A DNA stretch of 64,000 bases from Pseudomonas gingeri. Its GTDB lineage: Bacteria > Pseudomonadota > Gammaproteobacteria > Pseudomonadales > Pseudomonadaceae. The notes under the pieces were generated by a model. The model did not search any database. It was given only the letters and a program-made list of their open reading frames with translations, and had not been told where the DNA came from. Location: contig NZ_JACAQA010000019.1 of the NCBI RefSeq assembly GCF_013385425.1, positions 186,001 to 250,000 on the forward strand, given 5' to 3'. Shown piece after piece: positions 53,737 through 62,271 of the stretch; the stretch's first letter is position 1, and each line of letters opens with the position of its first letter. Position numbers and translations under genes: made by a program.

Positions 53737-54699
53737 TTATTTCACGCTCGACTGCCGAGAAAGCAAACCACCAGGCTTCCCTGAAACCACATCTTTGACA
53801 ACATATCTGGGCCGATGTTTAGACTCCATGTAAATTCGCCCTATATACTCCCCCAGCACCCCAATCCCGATCAGTTGCACACCGCCCAAAAACAAAATCG
53901 CCGTCATCAACGACGGGTACCCCGGCACATCATTACCAAACAGTATCTTGTCCAACGCCATATAACCGGCATATAGCAACGCCAACACTGAAACCCCGCC
54001 GCCGATATAACTCCACAGACGCAACGGCAGGGTACTGAACGAGGTGACCCCGTCGAGTGCCAGGTTCCATAACTTCCAGGCATTGAACTTGCTCCGGCCG
54101 CCGACACGGGACGCGCGATCGTATTCAATAATGGCGACCGTGAAACCGGCCCACGACAGCACGCCTTTCATGAACAGTGGCTGTTCAGGTAACGCCTTGA
54201 TCACGTCCACCACCTTGCGGTCCATCAGGCGGAAATCGCCCACATTTTCCTCGATATGGGTGTAGGCGATGTGCTTGAGCAGGCGGTAGAAGAGCGAGGC
54301 ACTGTGTCGCTTGAGGTAACCATCACTGGAACGATCCCGACGCTTGGCCAACACCACATCAGCGCCGTTTTGCCAGGCCTGGAGCAATCGGGGGACAACC
54401 TTGATCGGATCCTGCAGGTCAACATCGATGGGAATGACCGCCTCACCGCTGGCAAACTCAAGGCCGGCGAACAAGGCCGGTTCTTTACCGAAATTTCGTG
54501 AGAAATTGACCAGCACTACATTGTCATCCATCAGTGTCAACGCACGAGCGATGTTTTCCGTAGCATCTAAACTGCCGTCATTGATAAAAACAATTTCGAC
54601 CTGGTAATGATTCAATCCAGGCTCTTGTCTGACGGTCTGGTAAAAAAGCTCAATCGTCTGCTCTTCATTGAACAGCGGAACCACCAAGGAAACTTTCAC
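53737..54699 (-). CDS. gtrB: Bactoprenol glucosyl transferase
   Basis: A 320-residue GT2 enzyme that makes undecaprenyl-phosphate-glucose on the inner membrane. N-terminal SLVVPLFNEEQTIELFYQ, acid motif IPIDVDLQDPIKV and RRDRSSDGYLKR are visible, then two membrane helices (SYIGGGVSVLALLYAGYMAL and LMTAILFLGGVQLIGIGVLG). GTG 54699 is chosen because it overlaps the gtrA stop by four bases and gives the family N-terminus. A longer frame upstream has no family match. Confidence 0.92.
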   Translation of the reverse strand: MKVSLVVPLFNEEQTIELFYQTVRQEPGLNHYQVEIVFINDGSLDATENIARALTLMDDNVVLVNFSRNFGKEPALFAGLEFASGEAVIPIDVDLQDPIKVVPRLLQAWQNGADVVLAKRRDRSSDGYLKRHSASLFYRLLKHIAYTHIEENVGDFRLMDRKVVDVIKALPEQPLFMKGVLSWAGFTVAIIEYDRASRVGGRSKFNAWKLWNLALDGVTSFSTLPLRLWSYIGGGVSVLALLYAGYMALDKILFGNDVPGYPSLMTAILFLGGVQLIGIGVLGEYIGRIYMESKHRPRYVVKDVVSGKPGGLLSRQSSVK

Positions 54700-55076
54700 G
54701 TCGGCGTGCTCCGAAAGACCACGTAACGGGCATAGCAGTAACCCACGACCAGACTGACGCCTGAAAAAACGACCAGTGTCACGATACCGGGCAGGGCCAA
54801 CCCATCGCCAAGCCACCCTATTATAAAGCTCATAAAAGCCATAAAGCCGGCAAAGGATAAATAGCGAGCCAATGTTGCAGTTTGCTTGAAGGTATATCGC
54901 GAATTGGCATAAAAAGAAAACGTGGCCGCCAGCCCAAAAGCACAGATATTACTGGTGGCCTGACGAACCGATAAGAAGCTGTGCAGCGCCAGGAAGACAC
55001 CCCAGTGGATTAGCGTATTCAGAACGCCAATATAGACGTAAGTCGAAAAATGCTTGAGCAACACACACACCACCAT
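54696..55076 (-). CDS. gtrA: GtrA-family flippase
   Basis: A 126-residue protein with four membrane segments (FSTYVYIGVLNTLIHWGVFL, NICAFGLAATFSFYANSRYT and others) of the GtrA family, thought to flip undecaprenyl-phosphate-glucose. Several ATG/GTG codons occur at 55076-55064; GTG 55070 has the best spacing from AGGA. First of a four-gene operon with gtrB, gtrC-like and the GT39-type gene. Confidence 0.87.
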   Translation of the reverse strand: MVVCVLLKHFSTYVYIGVLNTLIHWGVFLALHSFLSVRQATSNICAFGLAATFSFYANSRYTFKQTATLARYLSFAGFMAFMSFIIGWLGDGLALPGIVTLVVFSGVSLVVGYCYARYVVFRSTPT

Positions 55077-55192
55077 ATCCTGGGTTCCGCAGCCGGAAAG
55101 AAATACCCGCCCGATAAATACCGAAGGGCGCTTCCACGTACAACGAAACACCAGCGTGGTGAGACTTAAACACTAGGCCGCGTCAACAGGTC

Positions 55193-55216
55193 TGTCTACT
55201 GTCAGAAATCACAGGT
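55193..55216 (-). repeat. 24-base element upstream of gtrA (copy B)
   Basis: On the minus strand it begins ACCTGTG and ends TTTCTGACAGTAGACA, with one mismatch to the copy at 44728-44751. It lies about 120 bases before gtrA and has the same orientation relative to that gene as copy A has to opgD. Confidence 0.7.
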
Positions 55217-55605
55217 ACATATGAGTCCCCACTCTCCGAGCAAGCCCGGGAGAAAAGCCCGGAACGCTGGTCTGGACAGACGCGAAACTGGAAGCCGATG
55301 GGTACGGTGCTGTTGAACCCGGATCGGGAGCAGCCACTTGAGAAAAGAGCAGCATAGTTAGACGGTGACGCGACAACTACGCCGGTTTGCAAAGCTCACA
55401 GGCAATATGGAGCTCAGGCTCTATGTCATCGGCGCCCCAACAAACGCTGGCGGGCAACCCTCGACACAAAATTGTGACATTCAGTAATACCCCCGCCTTT
55501 GCAATTCCCTCCGACTCACGCCAACCTGCACACCGCCGCTGCGCGCGTGCAATTTCTTACAGCAATAACAGCCCTATTCAACATTCGCCCAAGAGTTTTC
55601 CCGTG
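55217..55605. other. Intergenic stretch between gtrA and opgC
   Basis: No gene recognised. Frames on both strands are interrupted and have no family match. A small inverted repeat CACAAAATTGTG lies at 55465-55476. The opgC promoter must be here. The upstream in-frame extension of opgC from 55387 has no resemblance to the family and is not used. Confidence 0.5.
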
Positions 55606-56730
55606 ATGTCCAACGGACGCGATCATCGCATCGACTTTTTCCGCGGATTGGCGCTGATCTTCATTTTCTGGGATCACGTGCCGCAGAACCCTCTCGCCAA
55701 TCTCACCGTGCGCAATTTCGGTTTCAGCGACGCGGCGGAGATCTTTGTCTTTCTCGCCGGTTACGCCGCGATACTGGCCTACGGCAAGATCGCCCGCCGC
55801 GACGGCTTTCTGATCGCCAGCGTGCGCATCCTGCGCCGGGCCTGGGTGCTTTATGTGGTGCATATCTTCCTGCTGGCGCTGCTGATGGGCATCGTGTTCT
55901 TTGCCAACAGCCAGGTGGAAACCCGTGACCTGGTGCAGGAAATGGGCTTGCAGTATTTCCTCACCCATCCACAGCAGGCGCTGATGGACGAACTGCTACT
56001 GCGCTTCAAACCCAACCTGATGGACCCCCTGCCGTTGTATATCCTGCTACTGCTCGGCCTGCCGCTGATCCTGCCGATGCTGCTGCGCAAAGCCGAATAC
56101 GTGGTCGGGGTGTCGGTGCTGCTGTACCTGCTGGCGCCCTGGTTCCAGTGGAACCTGGCCGCCCAGGAGGGTGGCGTGTGGTTCTTCAACCCCATGGCCT
56201 GGCAGCTGCTGTTCGTGCTCGGTGGCGCGGCGGCGATCCATGGACAGCGGGAAAAGCGCCCGGAACTCCGCCCGCTGTCGCGGCAGCCGTTGTTCGTCAC
56301 CTCGGCGGCCTATCTGCTGGCCTGCGCGGTGATCGCCTTGTCATGGAAATGGCCGCAGATACACAACGCCTTCATGCCCAAGCTGTTGGGCGAGTGGCTC
56401 TACCCGATCAGCAAGACCAACCTGTCGCCGGCGCGCCTGCTGCATTTCCTGGCGCTGGCCTATGTGGTCTCGAAGCTGTTGCCCAATGGACGTTGGCTGG
56501 ATCACTGGCTGCCCCGACAGAGTTGCCGGATGGGCCGTTACTCGCTGGAGGTGTTCTGCTTCGGTGTGCTGCTGGCACCGCTGGCGGACATGCTCAATGC
56601 CCAGGCCGGGGATGGCTGGCCGGTGCGGGTATTCAGTGCACTGCTGGGCGTGGCGTTGATGGCGGCGCTGGCGGGATGGCTGGACCTCAACAAGCGCCTG
56701 GGCCAGCCCGCGCCAGTAGCGATCGCCTGA
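55606..56730 (+). CDS. opgC: OpgC-type succinyl/acyl transferase of periplasmic glucans
   Basis: A 374-residue multi-pass acyltransferase. The start DHRIDFFRGLALIFIFWDHV with the R-D-FRG and H pair, followed by NFGFSDAAEIFVFLAGYAA, is characteristic of OpgC. It adds succinyl or similar groups to osmoregulated periplasmic glucans. GTG 55603 and ATG 55606 are adjacent candidates; AAGAG is weakly placed upstream. With opgD at 44.9 kb this gives two glucan genes in one region, split by the gtr island. Confidence 0.88.
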   Translation: MSNGRDHRIDFFRGLALIFIFWDHVPQNPLANLTVRNFGFSDAAEIFVFLAGYAAILAYGKIARRDGFLIASVRILRRAWVLYVVHIFLLALLMGIVFFANSQVETRDLVQEMGLQYFLTHPQQALMDELLLRFKPNLMDPLPLYILLLLGLPLILPMLLRKAEYVVGVSVLLYLLAPWFQWNLAAQEGGVWFFNPMAWQLLFVLGGAAAIHGQREKRPELRPLSRQPLFVTSAAYLLACAVIALSWKWPQIHNAFMPKLLGEWLYPISKTNLSPARLLHFLALAYVVSKLLPNGRWLDHWLPRQSCRMGRYSLEVFCFGVLLAPLADMLNAQAGDGWPVRVFSALLGVALMAALAGWLDLNKRLGQPAPVAIA

Positions 56731-56862
56731 TACGAATCATTCGTCATTGCAGCAGCCATGCCCCCCCTGATGACCTGCCAGAAAAACCTGACCCACTTCA
56801 CATATTTTTCGCCGCCTCCAAGCAGCGTCTAAGCTTCAGGCAAGTGCGATCAATCTGCGTGA

Positions 56863-59800
56863 ATGGATGAATCGACTATGGGCGCTTTATGGCAATCCGA
56901 TTCGAGCAACACTGTGGCGCCAGCCAACAGGGAGGATGAAGCGCCTTTACCGAAAAAACCGCGTAAGCGCAGGCTGTGGTGGCGGCTGTTCTGGCTCGTG
57001 CTGCTGATTGCCCTGGGATTGCTGGGGTTTGCCGCCTCGCGGGAAATGCGCAGCTCCAAGATCCAGGCACGGGAGTTCAGCCGTCTCGCCGCCGACCTCG
57101 GTTATTCGCTGGAGCCCGGGCCCAGTGACTCGATTCTCTATCCCGGCGACGGGCCTTTCGACAAGCGTCTGGGCTACAGCGCCCTCGGTGAATTCCTGCC
57201 GCGCCTGTTGAAACGCAATTATCGGATCGAGGCCCAGGCCCGCTTCTCCCCGGCACTCCTGGACTACAGCCAGGAAGGCTTTTTCGTACCATACAAGGAG
57301 AAAATCCAGGCCGGACTCTCGATCACCGATTGCCGCGGGGGCGATGTCTACCATTACGACTACCCACAACAACTCTATGCCAGCTTCGAAGCCATTCCGC
57401 CGTTGGTGGTCAATAGCCTGCTGTTTATCGAGAACCGTGACCTGCTCGACCCGAAGCAGCCCCAGGCCAACCCCGCCGTGGACTGGCCACGCTTCGGCAA
57501 GGCGGTGCTGTCGCAGATTGCCAAGGTCCTGCACATGGGCGGCCAGACCGCCGGCGGCAGCACCCTGGCGACCCAATTGGAAAAATACCGGCACTCGCCG
57601 GACGGCCTGACCCTCTCCGGCGGTGAAAAAATCCGCCAGATGATTTCCGCCAGCGTGCGCGCCTACCAGGGCGGGCCGCAAACCCTGGAAGCGCGCAAGG
57701 ATGTGGTCCGCGACTACCTCAACAGCGTGCCGTTGTCCGCCGTGCCCGGGCATGGCGAAGTGCATGGCATGGCGGAAGGCTTGCGGGTCTGGTACGGCGC
57801 GGATTTCGCCCAGGTCAACGCCCGCCTGAACAGCGTGGCCAGCGATCCCCTGAGCCTCTCCCAACGCGGCCTGGCCCTGCGTGAAGTGCTGTCGCTGATG
57901 ATTGCCCAACGCCGGCCCTCCCATTACCTGGCCCGCGGCCGCGACGAATTGGCCGAACTGACCGACAGCCATATCCGCCTGCTGGCCCAGAACGCGGTGA
58001 TCGACGGTCCCCTGGCCGCCGCCGCGCTGGCCAGCAAAGTGACCTATCGCGACTGGCAGCAGGAACCGACGATCCAGCCGGTGGAGTCGAACAAGGGCAT
58101 CAGCGTGGCCCGCAGCCGCCTGTCGGCCATGCTCGACCGCCCACTCTACGACCTCGACCGCCTTGATCTCTCGGCTACCAGCACCTTGCAATCGGACCTG
58201 CAAAGCCAGGCCAGCGACTACCTCAAGCGCCTGGCCGACCCTGAGTTCGCCAAGTCCCTGGGCCTGTTGGGCGAACACCTGCTGACCCCCACCAGCACGC
58301 AACAGGTGCGCTACAGCTTCACTCTTTTCGAGCTCACGCCCGACAGCGCGCGGGTGCGAGTGCAGACCGACAGCACCGACCAGCCCTTCGACATCAACGA
58401 AGGCAGCAAGCTCGAACTGGGCTCCACTGCGAAACTGAGGGTGCTGACCAGCTACCTGCAGATCATTTCCGAACTGCACGACCGTTATGGCAACCAGTCA
58501 CCCGCCGAACTGAAAAAAGTGGCGAATGACGCCCAGGACCCGATCACCCGCTGGGCGGTGGACTACCTGGCGCAAAACAGCGACCGCTCCTTGCCGAAAA
58601 TGCTCGACGCGGCCCTCAGCCGGCAATACTCGGCCAACCCCGGCGAAAGCTTCTTCACCGGCGGCGGTTTGCATCACTTCCACAACTTCCGCAAGGAAGA
58701 CAACGGCCGCAGCCCGACCTTGCGCGAAGCCCTGCGCGAGTCGATCAACCTGCCGTTTATCCGCCTGATGCGCGACCTGGTGCGCTACAGCACCTACCAG
58801 GGCCCGAACAACAGCGCCGAATTGCTCAAGGACGACAACGAGCCACGTCGCCAGGAATACCTGGCGCGCTTTGCCGACCGCGAGGGCACGGCCTTTATGC
58901 TGCGCTTCTGGAAGAAGTACCAGAACAAGACGTCCCAGGAGCGCCTGGACACCTTCCTCGACGGCATGCACCCGACGCCGATTCGCCTCGCCGCCGTGCA
59001 TCGCTACCTGCTGCCGAACGCTCCGCAAGCGGTTTTCAATACCTTTGTCCGGGCCCACCTGAAAACCGAGAAAGTCACCGACGAACGCCTGGCCAAACTC
59101 TACAAGACCTACGGCCCCGGCACCTTCGACCTGCCCGACCAGGGCTTTATCGCCAAGGTTCACCCGCTGGACCTGTGGTTGCTCGGCTACCTGTTGAATA
59201 ACCCCCAAGCGCACTTCAGCCAGGTGGTGGCCGCCAGCGAATTCGAACGCCAGGAAGTCTATGGCTGGCTGTTCAAGAGCAAGCACAAGAGTGCCCGCGA
59301 CAGCCGGATCCGGGTGATGCTGGAGATCGAAGCCTTCCTCGATATCCATCAACGCTGGCAACAGGTCGGCTACCCCTTCGATCACCTGGTACCGTCGCTG
59401 GCCACCGCCATCGGCAGTTCCGGTGACCGTCCGGCGGCGCTGGCCGAACTGGTGGGGATTATCCTCAACGACGGCATCCGTATGCCGACCCTGCGCATCG
59501 ACAGCCTGCACTTCGCCGCCGGTACACCTTACGAGACCCGCCTGGTCAACGACCCGGACAAAGGCAAACGGGTGATGCCGTCGGAAGTCGCCACGGCCCT
59601 GCGCGAAGCCTTGTCACAAGTGGTGGATGCGGGCACCGCACGACGGGTTTCCGGCAGTTTCAAACAGCCGGACGGCACACCGCTGGCCATGGGTGGGAAA
59701 ACCGGTACCGGCGACAACCGCATCGAAGCCATCGGTGCCGGCGGGCGGGTCTTGAGTTCGAAGTCGATCAACCGCACGGCGACCTTTGTGTTCTACATCG

Positions 59801-59979
59801 GCGATCATCACTTCGGCACCCTGACCGCGTTCGTGCCGGGGCGCTCGGCCGAGTCGTTCAAGTTCACCTCGGCGTTGCCGGTACAGGTGCTCAAGGGCAT
59901 GGCGCCGATCCTGACGCCTTACCTGCAACCGGGCAGCAACACCTTGTGCACCGCACAGAAGGTCGCGCAAACGCCCTGA
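56863..59979 (+). CDS. Large class A penicillin-binding protein-like protein
   Basis: A 1038-residue inner membrane protein with one N-terminal membrane segment (about 40-60). A divergent GT51 transglycosylase region follows: ENRDLL replaces the usual ED-x-x-F, and TAGGSTLATQLEKYRH matches GGST-x-x-Q. The transpeptidase part has SxxK (STAK in LGSTAKLRV), SxN (SIN in RESINLPF) and KTG (GGKTGTGD). It is longer than PBP1a/1b. Glycan-strand synthesis by the divergent GT domain is uncertain. Start ATG 56863; ATG 56878 is possible. Confidence 0.85.
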   Translation: MDESTMGALWQSDSSNTVAPANREDEAPLPKKPRKRRLWWRLFWLVLLIALGLLGFAASREMRSSKIQAREFSRLAADLGYSLEPGPSDSILYPGDGPFDKRLGYSALGEFLPRLLKRNYRIEAQARFSPALLDYSQEGFFVPYKEKIQAGLSITDCRGGDVYHYDYPQQLYASFEAIPPLVVNSLLFIENRDLLDPKQPQANPAVDWPRFGKAVLSQIAKVLHMGGQTAGGSTLATQLEKYRHSPDGLTLSGGEKIRQMISASVRAYQGGPQTLEARKDVVRDYLNSVPLSAVPGHGEVHGMAEGLRVWYGADFAQVNARLNSVASDPLSLSQRGLALREVLSLMIAQRRPSHYLARGRDELAELTDSHIRLLAQNAVIDGPLAAAALASKVTYRDWQQEPTIQPVESNKGISVARSRLSAMLDRPLYDLDRLDLSATSTLQSDLQSQASDYLKRLADPEFAKSLGLLGEHLLTPTSTQQVRYSFTLFELTPDSARVRVQTDSTDQPFDINEGSKLELGSTAKLRVLTSYLQIISELHDRYGNQSPAELKKVANDAQDPITRWAVDYLAQNSDRSLPKMLDAALSRQYSANPGESFFTGGGLHHFHNFRKEDNGRSPTLREALRESINLPFIRLMRDLVRYSTYQGPNNSAELLKDDNEPRRQEYLARFADREGTAFMLRFWKKYQNKTSQERLDTFLDGMHPTPIRLAAVHRYLLPNAPQAVFNTFVRAHLKTEKVTDERLAKLYKTYGPGTFDLPDQGFIAKVHPLDLWLLGYLLNNPQAHFSQVVAASEFERQEVYGWLFKSKHKSARDSRIRVMLEIEAFLDIHQRWQQVGYPFDHLVPSLATAIGSSGDRPAALAELVGIILNDGIRMPTLRIDSLHFAAGTPYETRLVNDPDKGKRVMPSEVATALREALSQVVDAGTARRVSGSFKQPDGTPLAMGGKTGTGDNRIEAIGAGGRVLSSKSINRTATFVFYIGDHHFGTLTAFVPGRSAESFKFTSALPVQVLKGMAPILTPYLQPGSNTLCTAQKVAQTP

Positions 59980-59995
59980 CGACAGGAGAAAAACC

Positions 59996-60517
59996 TCAGC
60001 GGGTCGTGTGAAATCGCTTGGCGAGGGTGTAGCTCTTTTTCCAGTAGCTATTGCTCAGCGAATCGATGCGTACCGTCTTGCCGCTGCGCGGCGAGTGAAT
60101 GAATTTGTCTCCGCCAATATAGAGCCCGACATGATTGACGGTGTTCTGCCCATTGCGCCGGAAGAACACCGCATCACCAGGCTTGAGGTTTTTCCGTTCG
60201 ATGGTCTTGGCGTTGGAGCGGCGCATGGCAACGGTGGTGCGCGGCAGCTTGATATCGGCTTCCTGCTGAAACAGATAGACCAGCAAGCCGCTGCAATCAA
60301 AGCCGTTGACCGACATCCCGCCCCACCGATAGGGCGTGCCGATCAACTCATGGGCACGGCCCACGACATTGTCGATGGGCGCTGGCGCGGCCTTGGGCCG
60401 CAGCCCCTTCAGGACCTTGGCCGATGAAACAGGTTTCGCCACATCGAGGGTGGCGTGAGCCGACAGGAACAGGCCCGGTGACACCCACAGCAGCGCGCCG
60501 AACAAGAAACTGGGCAT
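59996..60517 (-). CDS. NlpC/P60 cell wall hydrolase
   Basis: A 173-residue exported endopeptidase that cuts peptidoglycan stem peptides. A signal peptide (MPSFLFGALLWVSPGLFLSA) precedes the catalytic domain with the cysteine in GFDCSGLLVYLF, then histidine in NHVGLYIGG and HSPRSGKTVRI. Start 60517 is chosen for GGCGGGA upstream; ATG 60550 would add eleven residues. It is convergent with the penicillin-binding protein gene. Confidence 0.9.
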   Translation of the reverse strand: MPSFLFGALLWVSPGLFLSAHATLDVAKPVSSAKVLKGLRPKAAPAPIDNVVGRAHELIGTPYRWGGMSVNGFDCSGLLVYLFQQEADIKLPRTTVAMRRSNAKTIERKNLKPGDAVFFRRNGQNTVNHVGLYIGGDKFIHSPRSGKTVRIDSLSNSYWKKSYTLAKRFHTTR

Positions 60518-60703
60518 GATAAATCCCGCCTTTTTGACACAAGACGGCATGGTAAAGAGCTGTTCCAGCCTTGCTTAGAGTGCTTTTCTCCAATTGGCGT
60601 AGGGAAAAACTCCAAGTCGACACAGAAAACACAACCGAGCCCTGAGAGACGTATAAGCACAAACGGGCCATGCATCCGTTCGTCACTTTTTCTTGCCGAG
60701 CGT

Positions 60704-60731
60704 TTAAGATATATCTTAAGGTATATCTTAA
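60704..60731 (+). promoter_or_regulatory. Two overlapping palindromes, operator of the PadR/ferric reductase operon
   Basis: TTAAGATATATCTTAA (60704-60719) is a perfect 16-base palindrome. TTAAGGTATATCTTAA (60716-60731) is a second with one mismatch, sharing TTAA with the first. They end 19 bases before the padR start, overlapping the likely promoter. Autorepression by the PadR protein is expected. Confidence 0.75.
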
Positions 60732-60750
60732 CTAGACAGGAGAAAGAGAA

Positions 60751-61341
60751 ATGAGAGAGGAACATCCCCACCATCGTCATCATCCCCGGGAATTCGGCGA
60801 TGGCCATGACGGCTTCGAACGTCGCCCCGGTCGCGAACGCGGCGGCCGCGGCCCCCGGGTCTTCGCCCCCGGCGACCTGAAGCTGTTGCTGCTGGCGTTG
60901 ATTGCCGAACAGCCGTGCCACGGCTACGACCTGATCCGCCAGATCGAAGGCATGTTCGACGGTGCCTACAGCCCGAGCCCCGGCGTGATCTACCCGACCC
61001 TGACCTTCCTCGAAGAAAGCGAAATGATCCTCGGCGACGCGGCTGCCGGGAAAAAGCGCTACAGCGTGACCGACGCCGGACGTCAGTCCCTGATCGAACA
61101 GGCCGTGGCCCTCGATGGCGTACGCATGCGCATCGATGTCAGCAAGCGTTCGCTGCGCGGCCATGAACGGCCGCTGGAAATCCACGAGGCAGTGCACAAC
61201 CTGCGCCACGCCCTGCAACTGCACAACGGTCGCTGGAGCCCGGAAGAAATCCTTCGGGTTCGCGACCTGCTGAACAACACCGCCAAGGCCATCGTCGATG
61301 GGCCAGTATCCGCTCCATCCTGCTCGGAGAAACCGGAATGA
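60751..61341 (+). CDS. PadR-family repressor, NfeR/YqjI type
   Basis: A 196-residue regulator. A histidine-rich N-terminus (EEHPHHRHHPREFG) suggests metal binding. The winged helix runs LKLLLLALIAEQPCHGYDLI, then PSPGVIYPTLTFLEE and KKRYSVTDAGR. E. coli YqjI has the same layout and answers to nickel to control the ferric reductase YqjH, as I recall. Here the reductase gene follows with a four-base overlap. AGGAG before the ATG is strong. Confidence 0.9.
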   Translation: MREEHPHHRHHPREFGDGHDGFERRPGRERGGRGPRVFAPGDLKLLLLALIAEQPCHGYDLIRQIEGMFDGAYSPSPGVIYPTLTFLEESEMILGDAAAGKKRYSVTDAGRQSLIEQAVALDGVRMRIDVSKRSLRGHERPLEIHEAVHNLRHALQLHNGRWSPEEILRVRDLLNNTAKAIVDGPVSAPSCSEKPE

Positions 61342-62120
61342 ATGCAGTCAATCAACAAGGGATTCACCGTGTCATGCACGAGATCAAACGACGCCGCCTG
61401 GAAGTGTTGCGGGTCGTCGACCTCACCCCGCGCATGCGCCGCATCACCCTGGGCGGGTCGGAGCTGGCGGGTTTTATCAGCCTGGGCACGGACGACCATG
61501 TGAAAGTGTTTTTCCCACAGAACGCCGCCGAACAAGCCGCCCTGGAAACGATGGTGCTGGGGGCCAAGGACAACGGCCCGATGCCCGCCATGCGTGACTA
61601 CACCCCACGGCGTTATGACCTGGAAAGCGGCGAGCTGGATATCGACTTCGTGCTGCACGGCGACGGCCCCGCCGCGACCTGGGCGGCCCAGGCGGCGCCC
61701 GGTCAGTTCCTCAATATCGGTGGCCCTCGGGGTTCGATGGTGGTCCCGGATATCTTCGACAGCTACCTGCTGATCGGCGATGAAACCGCGTTGCCAGCCA
61801 TTGCCCGGCGCCTGGAAGGGCTGGCGGCCAATCGACGGGCTCGGGTGGTGATCGAGGTGGAGAATGCCGGGGAACAGCAGGTGCTGCAGAGCCCGGCACA
61901 GGTCGAGGTGACCTGGGTACGACGCGATGCGCCGGAGCAGGATCTGCTGCGCACCGTCGAACAGCTGAATATCCCCGAAGGCAGCCTGTATGCCTGGGTG
62001 GCGACCGAAGCGGCGCTGTCGCGCAAGATCCGCAAGGTGTTGTTGGGTGGCCACGGTTTGAGCGAGGAATTTCTCAAGGCGGTCGGCTACTGGAAACTGG
62101 ACGACAGCGCTGAGGAGTGA
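61338..62120 (+). CDS. Siderophore-interacting ferric reductase, YqjH/ViuB type
   Basis: A 260-residue FAD/NAD(P)H enzyme that frees iron from ferric siderophores in the cytoplasm. FAD binding is shown by RDYTPRRYD with the RxY-T motif, then PGQFLNIGGPRGSMVVPD, and the C-terminal SIP domain has GDETALPAIARRLE and WVATEAALSRKIR. Its start overlaps padR (ATGA). An in-frame ATG at 61374 (MHEIKRRRLE) could be the true start. Control by metal through the PadR operator is likely. Confidence 0.92.
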   Translation: MNAVNQQGIHRVMHEIKRRRLEVLRVVDLTPRMRRITLGGSELAGFISLGTDDHVKVFFPQNAAEQAALETMVLGAKDNGPMPAMRDYTPRRYDLESGELDIDFVLHGDGPAATWAAQAAPGQFLNIGGPRGSMVVPDIFDSYLLIGDETALPAIARRLEGLAANRRARVVIEVENAGEQQVLQSPAQVEVTWVRRDAPEQDLLRTVEQLNIPEGSLYAWVATEAALSRKIRKVLLGGHGLSEEFLKAVGYWKLDDSAEE

Positions 62121-62147
62121 TCAGACAACAGGGAGGCTTATGCTAGC

Positions 62148-62255
62148 CTCAAGGGCCTCTTCGCGGGCAAGCCCTGCTCCTACAGGGTTGTGTCGTACAC
62201 AAGGTCAGTGGACGCCGCGAAACTGTAGGAGCAGGGCTTGCCCGCGAAGGCGTCA
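62148..62255. repeat. Two diverging REP units
   Basis: A reverse unit CTCAAGGGCCTCTTCGCGGG ending CTCCTACAGGG and a forward unit CTGTAGGAGCAGGGCTTGCC from 62223. The left one is the right half of the REPIN type at 42787. They separate convergent genes. Confidence 0.8.
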
Positions 62256-62271
62256 ACCCGGACAGCACGCT

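Noticed and set aside
55217..55400. Possible remnant of a larger gene beyond the gtrA element
   Set aside because: Some phrases look coding, but all frames are broken and I could not match any family.
55387..55605. 73-codon N-terminal extension of opgC
   Set aside because: It has no resemblance to the family, while MSNGRDHRIDFFRG at 55606 is the standard OpgC start.
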